Shown here piece after piece: positions 11,111 through 21,970 of a DNA stretch of 64,000 bases; the stretch's first letter is position 1, and the number at the start of each line of letters is the position of its first letter. The stretch lies in NCBI GenBank assembly GCA_036417435.1, contig CM070899.1, forward strand, positions 71,678,501-71,742,500, given 5' to 3'. Made by a program: the position numbers and the translations under genes. Under the pieces are notes generated by a model. It made no database searches, was not told the DNA's origin, and was given only the letters and a program-made list of their open reading frames with translations. The stretch is from Inia geoffrensis (Eukaryota; Chordata; Mammalia; Artiodactyla; Iniidae).

Positions 11111-12503
11111 GAGAAATTTTAGTTGAATGCTGGCCTTACAAAGAGCTGGCTCCAGTAATATTGCTTGGAACCTCATTATTAGACTCTATATTCCTTTTAT
11201 CCTAAGCCACAGCCATTTGACTTGTTCGGTTCCTTCTCTAGGACCAGCCTGACCTGAGACAGGGAGTCCTAATGTGACAAAATAATCTTAGGTTGTTTTT
11301 TCCATCCAGTTGTGCCTGCATGCTTGTACTGCTTATGTACTCTCGGTATTAAGAGATGATTATGAAAATGAGTTTTTATTGAGAATTCCTCAGCAAACAT
11401 TTAAAAACTTGTATAACTATTTCTTACAATCACTTATTAGGTAAATGTGCATCTAAGAGTAGCAAGAAAAATCTAGGGTTGCTGCTCATTGAATAAAGGC
11501 AAACAGCGATAAGCGGATTTGTTAGACAAATGAGGGAAAAAAAAAAGTTAAAAAGAACTCCAAATGTTTCGTGAATTGATTCAGTTTGGAACAAGGTAGG
11601 CAGTGACCAACTGCTAATATTTTTCATTAAATCATCTTGTGAGAATAGTTTGGGCTGTTGCTGTGGATGTTTTCTGAACAGTATCAGAGACATGGGCTTG
11701 GGCCCAAATCTGTCTTTCAGGGCAACCCTCCTTCCCCTACTATGGGTACTCGGTGATAATCAGGCAGCTGGAACCTCTCAGGGAGGTCCTCATTCTATAA
11801 CACGTGTGGCCTACTCAGGAATAAAAGGGTCATCTTATGTATATATGTCTTTGTATTCTACTCTGCAATTTAGTACACAGATCTTTGTTTTAACTGTTTA
11901 CATGTCAATGATATTTATTTGTCAGAGATGAGGAAGAAATCTAGAACTCTGAATTAAACCTAATTAAAAGTAACTATATTACAGATACTGGAGTTTCAGA
12001 ATTTGTTACATGTAATCCGGTTCTCATAAGTGAGAAATTGTCTTATTAACAGCCCTAAATCCTGCTCCTGTTTGCTTAGGCTGCTGCCTTTCATTAGAAT
12101 AGAGCCTTGACTTTGTGTAGTTTCTCTTAGATATTTGAGTGTTATGCCTGGAAGCCAAACCTCTGCTATGATTTTACAAACTTGGCAACATGAAGAGCCT
12201 GCTTAGATATCAAAATATGCCTACTCTCTTATCCCCCACACTATACTTGAATACATTTTGCACTTGTTGCCAACACGCTTTTGCTTCATGTTAAATTTCT
12301 AAGTCAAATCTTTACTCTTTATCAGACTGGAATTTCTTGCAGCCCTGCCCCTGCACAGGTCTCAATTCTCAATCTGATTTTTGGACCTTCTATGTCTGCC
12401 CTAGTATGCTGTAATTAAATGCAATTTGCCCACCCACTTTACAAAATATGACTAGAAAAGTTTTTAATGCTGAGGTCAGAGCAGAGTTTTGCAGCAGGGA
12501 TAC
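11111..12503. other. Unique or unrecognised sequence
   Basis: About 1.4 kb with no repeat I can name. Overlapping opposite-strand open frames at 11430-11693 (-) and 11650-11931 (+) show no family resemblance and are treated as chance frames. Confidence 0.5.
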
Positions 12504-13015
12504 TGCATTAATTATATTGCTGCTTAACAAATTATTACAAACTTAGAGGCTTAGAACAACAGACATTTATTATCTCACAGTTTTGATGGATCAGGAGTCT
12601 AGGCGTGGTTTAACTGGGTCCTCTGCTCAGCATCTCATAGGTTGCAATCTAGTTGTTTGCCAGGCTGCGGACGTGACTGTCAGAAAATTTTAATTTCTTG
12701 TGGTTGTAGGACTGAGGCCGCTGCTTTCCTGCTGTCTGTTAGCAAATCTCAGCAACTAGAGGCCCTGGCTGTTCTTTGCTACTTAGTGCTCTCATAATAT
12801 TGCCACTTACTTCTTCAAAGCCAGCAGGAGAAACTCTTATTCCAGTCTTCTAAAACAGAAGAGCATCTGGTACTGTATAACAACAAGGGAATGACTTTCC
12901 GATTACCTTTGCCATATTCTATTGGCTAGAGGCAAGTCACAAGTTCAATTCCCACTAAGATGATTATACAAAGGCATGACTCATTGGGGATTATCTTAGA
13001 ATTCTGCCTACCACA
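12504..13015 (-). mobile_element. MLT1-class MaLR LTR, complete
   Basis: The plus strand reads tgcattaattatattgctgc at the left and ends 'ctgcctaccaca', the reverse complement of an LTR starting TGTGG. Internal landmarks are 'caacagacatttattatctc', 'tgccatattctattggctag' and 'attatcttagaattc'. Flanking pentamers gatac (12499-12503) and gatat (13016-13020) match at 4 of 5 bases, a plausible 5-bp target-site duplication. No internal region remains. Confidence 0.7.
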
Positions 13016-13162
13016 GATATAAATTTGAAAACTGAAGCACAAGGAATTTCACCTATTACCACCTCCTCGAAAGTCCACCTATCATCAATTCCTCAAAAAA
13101 GAAAAATATAAAATAATAACAAAAAGGAAAATACCTAATAGATGCACATAATAAGTGCCTGT

Positions 13163-13705
13163 TGTAATGATTACTTTTATGTGCTAGCTTGACTGGACCA
13201 TGGGGTGCCCAGATATTTAGTCAATCATCATTACAGGCATTTCTGTGAGAGTATTTTTGGATGAATTTAATATTTAAATCAATAAAACGAATAAAGGAGA
13301 TTTCCTTCCCTAATGTAAGTAGGCCTCATCCAATTTGTTGAAGGCCTGAATAAAACAAAAGGCTGACCTTCCCCCAAATAAGGGGGGATTCCTCTTGCCT
13401 GACTACCTTTGAGCTGGATCACAGTGTTCCATTTTGTTTTGTTTTCTTCCTGCCTTCAGATGCAAACTGAAACACTGGCTCTTCTGAGTCTCAGGTCTGT
13501 GGGTCTGCAGACTGAAACCACACTATCAGCTCTCCTGGCTCTCCAGCTTGCCAGCTACCAATCTTAGAACTTATCAGCCTCCACAATTGCATGAGCCAAT
13601 TCCTTATAATCAACCAATCAATCAGTCAATCTCTTTCTCTCTCTCTTCCTCTCTCACTTCTACATCCTATTGGCTCTGTTTCTCTGGAGGTCCCTGACTA
13701 ATACA
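13163..13705 (+). mobile_element. MLT2-type LTR (ERVL), complete, with perfect 5-bp target-site duplication
   Basis: Begins TGTAATGATTACTTTTATGT and ends CTGACTAATACA. It contains the MLT2 landmarks 'gactggaccatggggtgcc', 'aggcctcatccaatttgttg', 'gcatgagccaattccttat' and 'ggctctgtttctctggagg'. The pentamer cctgt occurs immediately before (13158-13162) and after (13706-13710). A CT-rich microsatellite near 13630-13660 is part of the LTR. It is a solo LTR with no viral genes. Confidence 0.9.
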
Positions 13706-13848
13706 CCTGTTAAGCTGTGATTGTATCACAGTACATTACATTAATCACCAAGTAAGCATTATCTAACAAATCACTAATTATTAATCCAGCATTATCAAAT
13801 AAACCCGATTATTTAGATGGAAAACATCATCATCTCTGTTGGATTTGT

Positions 13849-14117
13849 TTTTTTTTTTTTTTTTTATCTGCATTGGGTCTTTGTTGCTGCGAGCGGGGGC
13901 CACTCTTCACCACGGTGCACAGGTTTCTCACTGTGGTGGCTTCTCCTGTTGTGGAGCACGGGGTCCAGGTACACGGGCTTCAGTAGCTGTGGCTCATACT
14001 TGTGGCGCACAGGCCCAGCTGCTCTGCAGCATGTGGGACCTTCCTGGACCAGGGATCGAACCTGTGTCCCCTGCATTGGCAGGAGAATTCTTAACCACTG
14101 CAACACCAGGGAAGCCC
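13849..14117 (-). mobile_element. CHR-1-type SINE, near full length
   Basis: Poly-T of about 18 bases at the left is the A-tail of a minus-strand copy, and the head (reverse complement of 'ccagggaagccc') ends at about 14117. Inside are 'accagggatcgaacctgtgt' (box B region) and 'attcttaaccactgc' (box A region). Imperfect duplications starting 'catctctgttgg' (13831) and 'catctttattgg' (14117) flank it. Confidence 0.9.
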
Positions 14118-14739
14118 CATCTTTATTGGTTTTAAACAAGCATCCTACCATCTTTGTGCCTGTCTGTTTTAATAATATAACCCACCTGAAAATGTAAGTT
14201 GACACAAATGCTTTTATTAAAACAAACTGCAGAGCTGACTTGGAAATGTGTTAAGAGGCCTATGTAATCTTGATCTCTGCATAGTTGACTTTGAGCAGAC
14301 ATAGGATTATGGAAACTGACTTGTTTGACCAAAATAAGTTTTTGATGTTAGAGGGGAAGAATAGAGTTGTTTTGAAAAGAAAACTCAAATTCTTGTTCAT
14401 CCTTCAAGCTATATGATGCTGTGAAAATTTATTTATATTATTTTTATTAAGCAGAAACTAATTATTCAGATGATTAAGCATTATTTGCATGAAGACTAAG
14501 GATGCATGTGAAGACACAGATATTCATAGTTAGAAATGTACCCACAGGGATGGTCCTACTATAATGACTATCAAGGTAGCAGTTTTGCAACATCATAAAT
14601 ATGGAATACAAATTCAGCTAAATTTTCTGTAAGAAAAATTTAATATTTTTTAGAAAAAAAATGTCCAGCTTCATTAATTAGAATTACTTCTAAAGCCATC
14701 ATCCAAAAGAGTACTCAGAAAATAACACTAGTGTGAGCT
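14118..14739. other. Unique or unrecognised sequence
   Basis: About 620 bp without a named repeat or a credible coding frame. Confidence 0.5.
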
Positions 14740-15075
14740 CATTCACTGATACATTCATTCAACAAACGTGTTTTGTTACTTCTAGCACTGGGAATGAAAA
14801 TGGGACCAGAAGAGACACAATTTCTACCTTCATAGATTTTCCAGTCTAGTGGGAGAGGCAAAAAATTAAACAAGCAATTATAGTCAAGTAGAGTACCTAT
14901 TAGTACCTTACGGAATAACTGAACAAGTATATCTAACCTATTAATAATGAGTGATGGACAAAGGAAGTTTCATAATGGACTAAAAGATGGAGAAGGGCTG
15001 TTTGAAAAATTCAACATAAAGAACTCAAAGTTCTAGAGGTACAGACTTGAAGGAGGTTGAATATGACAGAAGCAT
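14740..15075 (-). mobile_element. Ancient L2 LINE 3' fragment
   Basis: Starts with 'acattcattcaacaaacgtg', the reverse complement of the L2 3' end. It continues with 'ctagcactgggaatgaaaat', 'tagattttccagtctagtgg' and 'gagaggcaaaaaattaaac' in L2 order. Confidence 0.6.
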
Positions 15076-15173
15076 AGAGTTTGGTGTATCTATATTTGGG
15101 GCAGGGAATGCCAAGAAATGAAATTAGAATTACTCAGAGATCACCATACAAAGCGTACAACAAGCCCAAGTCA

Positions 15174-15492
15174 GACTTCCCTGGTGGCGCAGTGGTAAAG
15201 AATCCGCCTACCAATGCAGGGGACACAGGTTCGATTCCTGGTCCAGGAATTTCCCACATGCCACGGAGCAACTAAGCCTGTGCGCCACAACTACTGAACC
15301 TGCACTCTGGAGCCCACGAGCCACAACTGCTGAAGCCCGCATGTCACAACTACTGAGCCCGCGTGCCTAGAGCTCATGCTCCTGTTGCGGAGAAGCCACT
15401 GCAATGAGAAACCCGCGCACTGCAACAAAAACCCAACACAGCCAAATAAATAAATACATAAATAAATTTATTTAAAAAACAAACAAAAAAAG
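15174..15492 (+). mobile_element. CHR-1 SINE, full length, with intact-looking Pol III boxes
   Basis: The head 'gacttccctggtggcgcagt' carries a box A-like TGGCGCAGTGG at 15184-15194 and a box B GGTTCGATTCC at 15228-15238, close to the tRNA consensus GGTTCGANNCC. The body has the repeated 'cacaactactgaacc'-type units, and the tail is (aaat)n with A-rich sequence. Direct repeats aagcccaagtca (15162-15173) and aagcctaagtca (15493-15504) mark the insertion. Confidence 0.93.
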
Positions 15493-17186
15493 AAGCCTAA
15501 GTCAAAGCCTTTGAAGTTTATCGTAAACACAAGAAGAGGCCATTGGAAAGCATTTTCTAAAAATTAGATTTAAAAAGGTTAGATTTTCACTTTAGACAAT
15601 TACTTTGGGTTTTTATTTTTATGAAAGGTTTATTGAGAAATAAATCATATACCATAAAATTCACTCTTTAAAATATACAATTTATTGGTTTTTAGGAAAT
15701 TCAGAGTTGTTCAACAGTCATATCTAAACCAGAATATTTTCATCATCCTAAAAAAAGAAACCTCATGCTTATTAGCATTCACTCTACATTTGTCCCTCTT
15801 TTCGGCCCCTAACAACCACTAATCTATTTCTGTCTCTATGCATTTGCCTAGTCTGGACATTTCATATACATAGAATCATACAATAAGTTTGTTATGACTG
15901 GATTATTTTATTTAGCATCATGTTTTCAAGACTCATTTATACTATAGCATGTATCAATACTTCATTCCTTTGTATGGCTGAATAATATACCACATTTGTT
16001 TATCCATTCATCAGCTGATGAATATTTGTTTTCATTTTTGGCTATCATAATAATACCATTATGAACTTTCACATACAAGATTTTATATGGACGTAGGTTT
16101 TCATTTCTCTTGGAAATGTACCTAGGAGTGGACTTTCTGAGTTATGATAGCTATAGATTTAACAATCTGAGGAACAAACTGCCTTAAAAGGGCTGTATTA
16201 TTTTACATTACCACCAACAATGTATGAGGGTTATCATTTTCTCCATAGTTTTGCCAGCCTTCTTACTATATATCTTTAAAATTTTTCTTTAACCATCTTA
16301 GGGGTGGTTATCTCATTGTGATTTTGGTTTGCATTTCTCTGATGACTAATCATATTGAACATCATTCTTGTGCTTTTAACCATTTCTATATTTTCTTTAA
16401 GAAATATCTTTTCAGGTCTTTGCCTATTTTTAAATTGAGTTATTTGTCTTTTTGTTGAAATGAAAGAGATCTTTATATATTCTGGGGTAAAGTCTCTAGT
16501 GCTTTTACTTTCTTGATGGTGCCCTTTGAAGAATAAAACTTTTTGATTTTGATGAAGGCCAGTTTATAACTTCTTTTGCTACTTATACTTTGTTATCATA
16601 TATAAGAAATGATTGCATGGTCCAAGTTCACAATGGTATTCCTCTATGTTTTATTCTAAGAGTTTTATAGTTTTTGGTCTTACTTTTAGCTTTTTTATCC
16701 ATTCTGAATTGATGTTTGTATATGGAGTGAGGTAGGGGGTCTAACTTCATCCTTTGGCATGTAGATATTCCATTGTTCCAGCACTATTTGTTGAAGAGAC
16801 CATTTTTTTCCCCATTAAATGGTTTTGGAACTCTTGTTGAAAATCATTTGTCATATTGTATGGGTTTATTTCTGGAATCTCAATTACATTCCATTGGTTT
16901 AATTGCTATTCTTATCCCAGTACTACAGTTGTTTGATAGCTGAAGCTTTGTAATAAGTTTTGAAATCAGGAAGTATAAGTTCTTCAGCTTTGTCCTTTTG
17001 AAGATGATTTTGGCTATTAGGATCAACCTGTCAATTTCTGCCAAAAGAAGAAAATGGGATTGTTTAATAAGGATTTTGGTAAATCCACAGATCAGATCTG
17101 GGTTGTATCACTCTCTTAACTATAGTTAAGTCTCCCAATCTATAAACATAAGATTTATTTTTCCATTTATTTAGGGCCTCTTTATT

Positions 17187-17381
17187 ATTTTTTAATATTT
17201 ATTTATTTATTCATTTTGGCTGTGGCGGGTCTCAATTGTGGCACGTGGGATCTTCATTGCAGCATGTGGGATCTTTTAGTTTTGGCATAAGGAATCTAGT
17301 TCCTTGACCAGGCATCCTGGGGCCTGGGGCCCCCACATTGTGAGTGTGGATTCCCAACCACTGGACCACTAGGGAAGTCCC
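17187..17381 (-). mobile_element. CHR-related tRNA SINE, shorter variant, nested in old L1
   Basis: Minus-strand copy with an A/T-rich tail at the left ('atttatttatttattc') and head ending at 17381 ('ccactagggaagtccc'). The body uses the 'gcacgtgggatcttcattg' unit rather than the CHR-2 body. Flanking repeats agggcctctttatt (17173-17186) and agggcttctttatt (17382-17395) differ by one base. Confidence 0.88.
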
Positions 17382-17666
17382 AGGGCTTCTTTATTTTTTT
17401 TCAATGATGTTTTATAGTCTTGAGTGTACAAGTAATGCATTTCTTTTATTAAATATATCCCTGAATTTTAAATTGTTTTGGATGCTACTGGAAATGAAAT
17501 TGTTTTATTTATATAATTTCCAAGTTGTTCATTGCTAGTATATAGAAATACAATGGACTTTTCTATATTGATCTTATATCCTAGAACCTCGCTGAACTCA
17601 TTTATTAGTTCTAAAAGTTTTTTTGTGGATTACCCTGGATTGTACATATATAAATCATGTCATTCA

Positions 17667-18145
17667 TGTTACATCAATGAGACAGGCTGGGACTTGGGAC
17701 ACTTTGCTGCACTTGCACCTGTACAAACATCTCCTTGAGCAATAAAATACAAATAAACTATAAGAAATTAAAAATAACTGCATGTATGCCCTAATTATGG
17801 CAAATTATGAACAACAGGATACAAAAAGACCAAAACCCAACTGCCACTTCTGAGGTGTCAGGAGCAAAAGCAGGGTACTGTGCATGATCCCTGCACATAG
17901 CACCACCAAGGGGGTGGGCAGACCACTGAAGCCACCCCTCCAGCCCAAGCCACCGATCTGCCCCTACCCTCACCCCATTTAAGGGGTCAGCTTGCCCCCT
18001 CAGGGAGCCAGCAAGGGCACCCCTTACTTGGTTTTGCTCCCTCGTGCTACAGCACGAGCCTCAATAAAGCCTTGCCTGAATTGATCTGGCAATTCATCAT
18101 ATCAATTTCTATTGATTAAGGAGTCTGAGGACCTGGTTGGTAACA
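17667..18145 (+). mobile_element. Solo LTR of a class I (gammaretrovirus-like) endogenous retrovirus
   Basis: A 479-bp segment, much more GC-rich than the surrounding L1, begins TGTTAC and ends GTAACA, giving perfect 6-bp terminal inverted repeats of the TG...CA type. It has an LTR layout: U3 with C-rich blocks, a TATA-like ATTTAA at 17977-17982, and AATAAA at 18063-18068 followed by a U5 ending 'gacctggttggtaaca'. It splits the old L1 precisely. No gag, pol or env sequence is present, so it is the product of LTR-LTR recombination. A clear target-site duplication was not seen. The specific ERV family is not identified. Confidence 0.75.
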
Positions 18146-18182
18146 TAAACAGAGATAGTTTTACTTTTCTTATCTAACCTTT

Positions 18183-18382
18183 ATTTTTTTGCAGTCCATG
18201 GGCCTCTCACTGTTGTGGCCTCTCCCGTCGCGGAGCACAGACTCCTGACGCACAGGCCCAGAGGCCATGGCTCACGAGCCCAGCCACTCCGTGGCATGTG
18301 GGATCCTCCCGGACCGGGGCACCAACCCGCGTCCCCTGCATCAGCAGGCGGGCTCTCAACCACTGCGCCACCAGGGAAGCCC
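18183..18382 (-). mobile_element. CHR-2-type SINE nested in old L1
   Basis: Minus-strand copy of the cetacean-type SINE with the 'cccagaggccatggctca' and 'ccagccactccgtggcatg' body. The tail is the T-run at 18184-18190. Duplications 'tatctaacctt' (18171) and 'tatctaatctt' (18386) flank it. Confidence 0.92.
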
Positions 18383-18944
18383 TCCTATCTAATCTTGATG
18401 CCGTTTATTTCTTCTTCTTGACAAATTGCTCTGGCTAGAAATACAATATTAAATAAAAGCAACAACAGTGAATATCTTTTACTTTTCCTGATCTTAGAGA
18501 GAAAGTATCTGTTCTTTCATATTAATCATAGTGTTATCTGTGGGTTCTCCATAGATGCCCTTATAAAGTTGAGGAAGTTCCCCTATATTTCTAGTTTGTC
18601 AAGTGTTTTTATCATGAATGGGTGTTGGATTTTGTCAAATGCTTTCTCTGCATCAATTGAGATGACAGTGTTGTATTGTCCTTTATTCTATTAATATGGG
18701 CTACCTTGGTTGACTTTCATATGCTAAACCAGTCCATCCTTCCAAGGGATATATACCACTTGGTCATGATGTATAACACTTTTTATATACTGTTGGATTC
18801 AGTGTGCTAATATTTGTTGAGGATTTCCGCCTCTCTGTTCATAAGATATATTGTTATGCAATTTTATTTTTTGGTGATGTGTCTGCCTACTTTTGGTATC
18901 AAGGTAATACTGGCTTCAGAATGAATTGTTTGAGGTTTAAAGAA

Positions 18945-19100
18945 TGAAGAGAAACAGATAGTGCCAGGTGGACCAACGAAGGAGCTGTTGCAATAACTCT
19001 GGTGGATGTGACTAAGGTACAGCTTAAAGTAATGATGAGAGTGGAAATGTGGAGGGAAGATGTCAACATTCAATATCAGAAAAAAAAGCTGAATTTTTTC
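18945..19100 (-). mobile_element. Ancient L2 LINE fragment
   Basis: 'gaaggagctgttgcaataac', 'tctggtggatgtgac' and 'aaagtaatgatgagagtgga' resemble the reverse complement of the L2 reverse-transcriptase region. Probably the same insertion as the piece at 19920-20395. Confidence 0.45.
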
Positions 19101-19524
19101 TTGGTTAATCAAGGGAGAGCTGTGCATGTAAGACATAGTACCCCTCAACAAAACAAATTCTTGATCCTTCATAGGCTTTGAGAAACAAAAAATGGAACAA
19201 AATAACATGTTCAGGACTTGGCAGACTTTCAAGGGGGTGGGGGATGTAGATTGTGGCACTGATAACTGTCTGCTACTAATTGTTTGGTTTTCAGAAGCAT
19301 GGTTACTAATGTGAAGTTATAATTGATCAACTGGCATGGGTTTAAACTTGGCATGAGTTTAAAACTGATTCTACTAATTACTTAATATTATAGAAAAAGG
19401 AGAATAGGAATATATTATTCTCAGAGAGAAATGAACAGATTAAAAGTGAATTGAGGGCATATCTGATTTGATGGGGCAGTGAATTACGTTAAAGATGCCA
19501 TTCAGATTTCTGGACAATTAAATG
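19101..19524. other. Unrecognised sequence
   Basis: Lies between L2-like pieces. A 131-codon minus-strand open frame (18864-19259) runs across the end of the L1 and the L2 fragment and is a chance frame. Confidence 0.45.
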
Positions 19525-19630
19525 TAAGCTCTGCTAGGTCAAGAATCTCTCTTTTGTTTCCTGTTGAATACAAGCTCCTAGGAAAGAACCTGGCCTGTAG
19601 TAGGCATTTTATAATTATTTCTGAATAAGA
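19525..19630 (+). mobile_element. L2 LINE 3'-end fragment
   Basis: 'taagctctgctaggtcaaga', 'aacctggcctgtagtaggca' and the terminal 'attatttctgaataag' correspond to the L2 3' end in forward orientation. Confidence 0.5.
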
Positions 19631-19919
19631 AACATTCCATTACTACAGAGTACATTAATGGAATTACAAAATCTGGACATGTTCAATTTCAGATATCTGC
19701 AAGATATCCAAAAGAAAACAGCTTATAGTAAACAGGAAATAAAAGTTTTGAATTACAACAGATGTTTGTTCTGCTTAGATTCCATAGCCTCCAGCATATA
19801 GGTGGTTGTTGAAAACATAAGATCAAATGAAATATTTGCTAGATATTATGAGAGAAAAAAAACACCACTAGGACAGATATCCATCAATCACAAACACTTA
19901 AGGAACCAGGGCAGTTATA

Positions 19920-20395
19920 AAAACTGCAAAGGAGACTGATAATAAAAGACCTAAAATAATGAAAGAAATGTGGAAGCTAAGGGAAGTTTCTTTTATTTTT
20001 TTTCCTTTGATTTGTCCCCCCTGAAGAAGAAAGAAATTAACCTTGTTAAATGATCTCTAGAGTGTGAGCAAGAGAAGGAAAAGGACTGCAAGGTAGTTAC
20101 TGGATCAAACAACAATCGAGTCATTGGTGTCCTTGACAAGAGTTGTGTCAGTAGAGTGGTGAGTTGTGTGTGTGGAAGGGGTCTCAGGTGAGGAGAGTGA
20201 ATCGAAGGTTTAAATGTGAAGGAGGAAAGCAGGATAAGTGGCATCTGGAGGCACGCTTTGGATTGAGAAAAGGTTATTTTTATTTTTTAAGTTGAGGGAA
20301 ACTACAGCATGTTAAATGCTGATTGAAAAGAAAAACAAAGAGAGATTTAAAATACAGGAAAGAGAAAACCTGATCAAAAGGTTAATATATAGCAA
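19920..20395 (-). mobile_element. Ancient L2 LINE fragment
   Basis: 'gcaaaggagactgataataa', 'gtcattggtgtccttgacaa', 'gttgtgtcagtagagtggtg' and 'aactacagcatgttaaatgc' follow the reverse-complement L2 order of the region upstream of the reverse transcriptase. The 83-codon minus-strand frame inside it (19993-20244) is in this repeat. Confidence 0.55.
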
Positions 20396-20518
20396 GTGAG
20401 AATTTATGATTCTACAATTTTCTCTGACTCTCAAAACCCTTGTAGCTCTACGTTTCTATGGTGATTTGAATTGTCTACATAAATTACTGTATCTTATAAG
20501 GAATTTATTGTTAGACAT

Positions 20519-20563
20519 CATAAGTAATACATATTATAAGTAATACATATTATAAGTAATTAT
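20519..20563. repeat. Tandem repeat, 16-bp unit (taagtaatacatatta), nearly three copies
   Basis: The units starting near 20521, 20537 and 20553 are essentially identical; the third is partial. Confidence 0.8.
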
Positions 20564-20654
20564 ATCTTTATAATGTGATACATTAACAATCCCTTTTATT
20601 CTTTTATGGGGGATATACAACAGTTAAAAATATCACTGTGCTTTTTTCTTTTTT

Positions 20655-21970
20655 TCACAAATTTTATATTGAAAGACTTTAAATTTATCAAAAGGTTGCA
20701 GGAACTTTTTGATGTTTGAAGAACAGCAAATACCCTTTCCCTATATATGTCAATTGTTAATATTTTACTAATTTTCTCCCTTTGTCTCTTTCAGTCCTAT
20801 TCTCTCTCTCAGCCTTTCTCTCTCTCTCTTGCATATTCTTTAATAAACAATTTTAGTATTAGTTGCAAATATTGTGACACTTCATCTCTAATTAATTCAG
20901 CATGAAATATTAATCATCTAACAAGAGGGACATTCTCTTACATAACCATAATAAAATTGTCATAGAAAGGACATTTAACACTGATGTAATACTATTATCT
21001 AATACATAGCCTATATTAAATTATAATTTATTAAATTATATTAAATTATCAATTTAATTTATACCTACTATCAATTATCTCAGTAATGTGTTTTATAAAC
21101 TTTTTTTAAGATCCAGAATGCAAATAAGGTTTGCACATTTCATGCAGTTATCATATATTCTTTAGTTTCCTTTAAATTATAAACTTCCCAGACTTTTTTT
21201 CTTTTTTAAAAACAACAGAATGTTGACATTTTTAGAGAGTTTATTCTAGATTGTTTTACAGAATATCCCTGAATTTGGGTTTTCTAATTGCTTCTTCATA
21301 TTTTTCCTGATTAGATTCAGGTTAAGAAATTTAGGTGGAAGTACTGCCTGGGTGAATAGTTCATCATATTGCGAAGCACATGATGTCAATTTGTATTATA
21401 GGTGATATTTAGTCATGTGATTAAAATGGTCTTCACCAGATATATCTGTTGAAAAGGTACTTCTTCCCTTGGTAATTAATAAATAATTTATAAAACGATG
21501 CATTGAGCCTGCATGAATATACTGTTTTTCAAAGATATCTTACAAATCTTACTGATATCTTATCAGTGTTTCTATCATCTATTGATGACTTTTTCCTGAG
21601 TCTATTATTGCTATGGTGGTTGTGAAATGGTGATGTACTATCTCTATAATTTCTTCTATATTTAATGGTTTATTTGGCCTTATTATTTTTTTGTAAATAA
21701 GATATTTATCTGTCACCCTAAATTTTATTTTTTTAAATAGTTGTCAGTATAAATTAATGGATTGATTGTAATTCAGTATCATCATCCATTTCTATCATTG
21801 CTTATTTTCATACTTAGTATGTCCTAAATTCTTTTCATTCTTAAAGTATGTTCTATCCATTGATAGGAATAGTAACTGAATATTTTTCTCAATCTTTAAA
21901 AAATAAGCCTGTTGATAGATGCTTTTATTAAAATAAGCCCTGTAATAGCATACTTGATCACACATGTAAT
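20655..21970 (-). mobile_element. Old L1 (L1M-type) 3' UTR fragment
   Basis: A long match, by order of phrases, to the reverse complement of an old L1 3' region: 'atgtcaattgttaatatttt', 'acattctcttacataaccat', 'gaatatccctgaatttgggt', 'gattagattcaggttaagaa', 'gcacatgatgtcaatttgta' and 'attgctatggtggttgtgaa'. A CT-rich stretch at 20799-20831 is internal to it. Confidence 0.65.

Larger units (their letters stand above)
15600..18938 (-). mobile_element. Old L1 (L1M-type) with nested insertions
   Basis: A long reverse-complement L1: 3' UTR at the left ('aggtttattgagaaataaat', 'cctctttt'), then the end of ORF2 ('gtttgcatttctctgatgac', 'tttggctattaggatcaacc'), then the reverse-transcriptase region ('atggacttttctatattgat', 'catcaattgagatgacagtg', 'ctttggtatcaaggtaatac'-like). 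It is interrupted by a SINE (17187-17381), a solo ERV LTR (17667-18145) and a SINE (18183-18382). Removing these restores a continuous L1 order. Many stops and indels make ORF2 dead. Confidence 0.85.

Noticed and set aside
15184..15238. tRNA-like A and B boxes as a possible tRNA gene
   Set aside because: They belong to a CHR SINE head with A-rich tail and target-site duplications. No functional tRNA cloverleaf can be supported.
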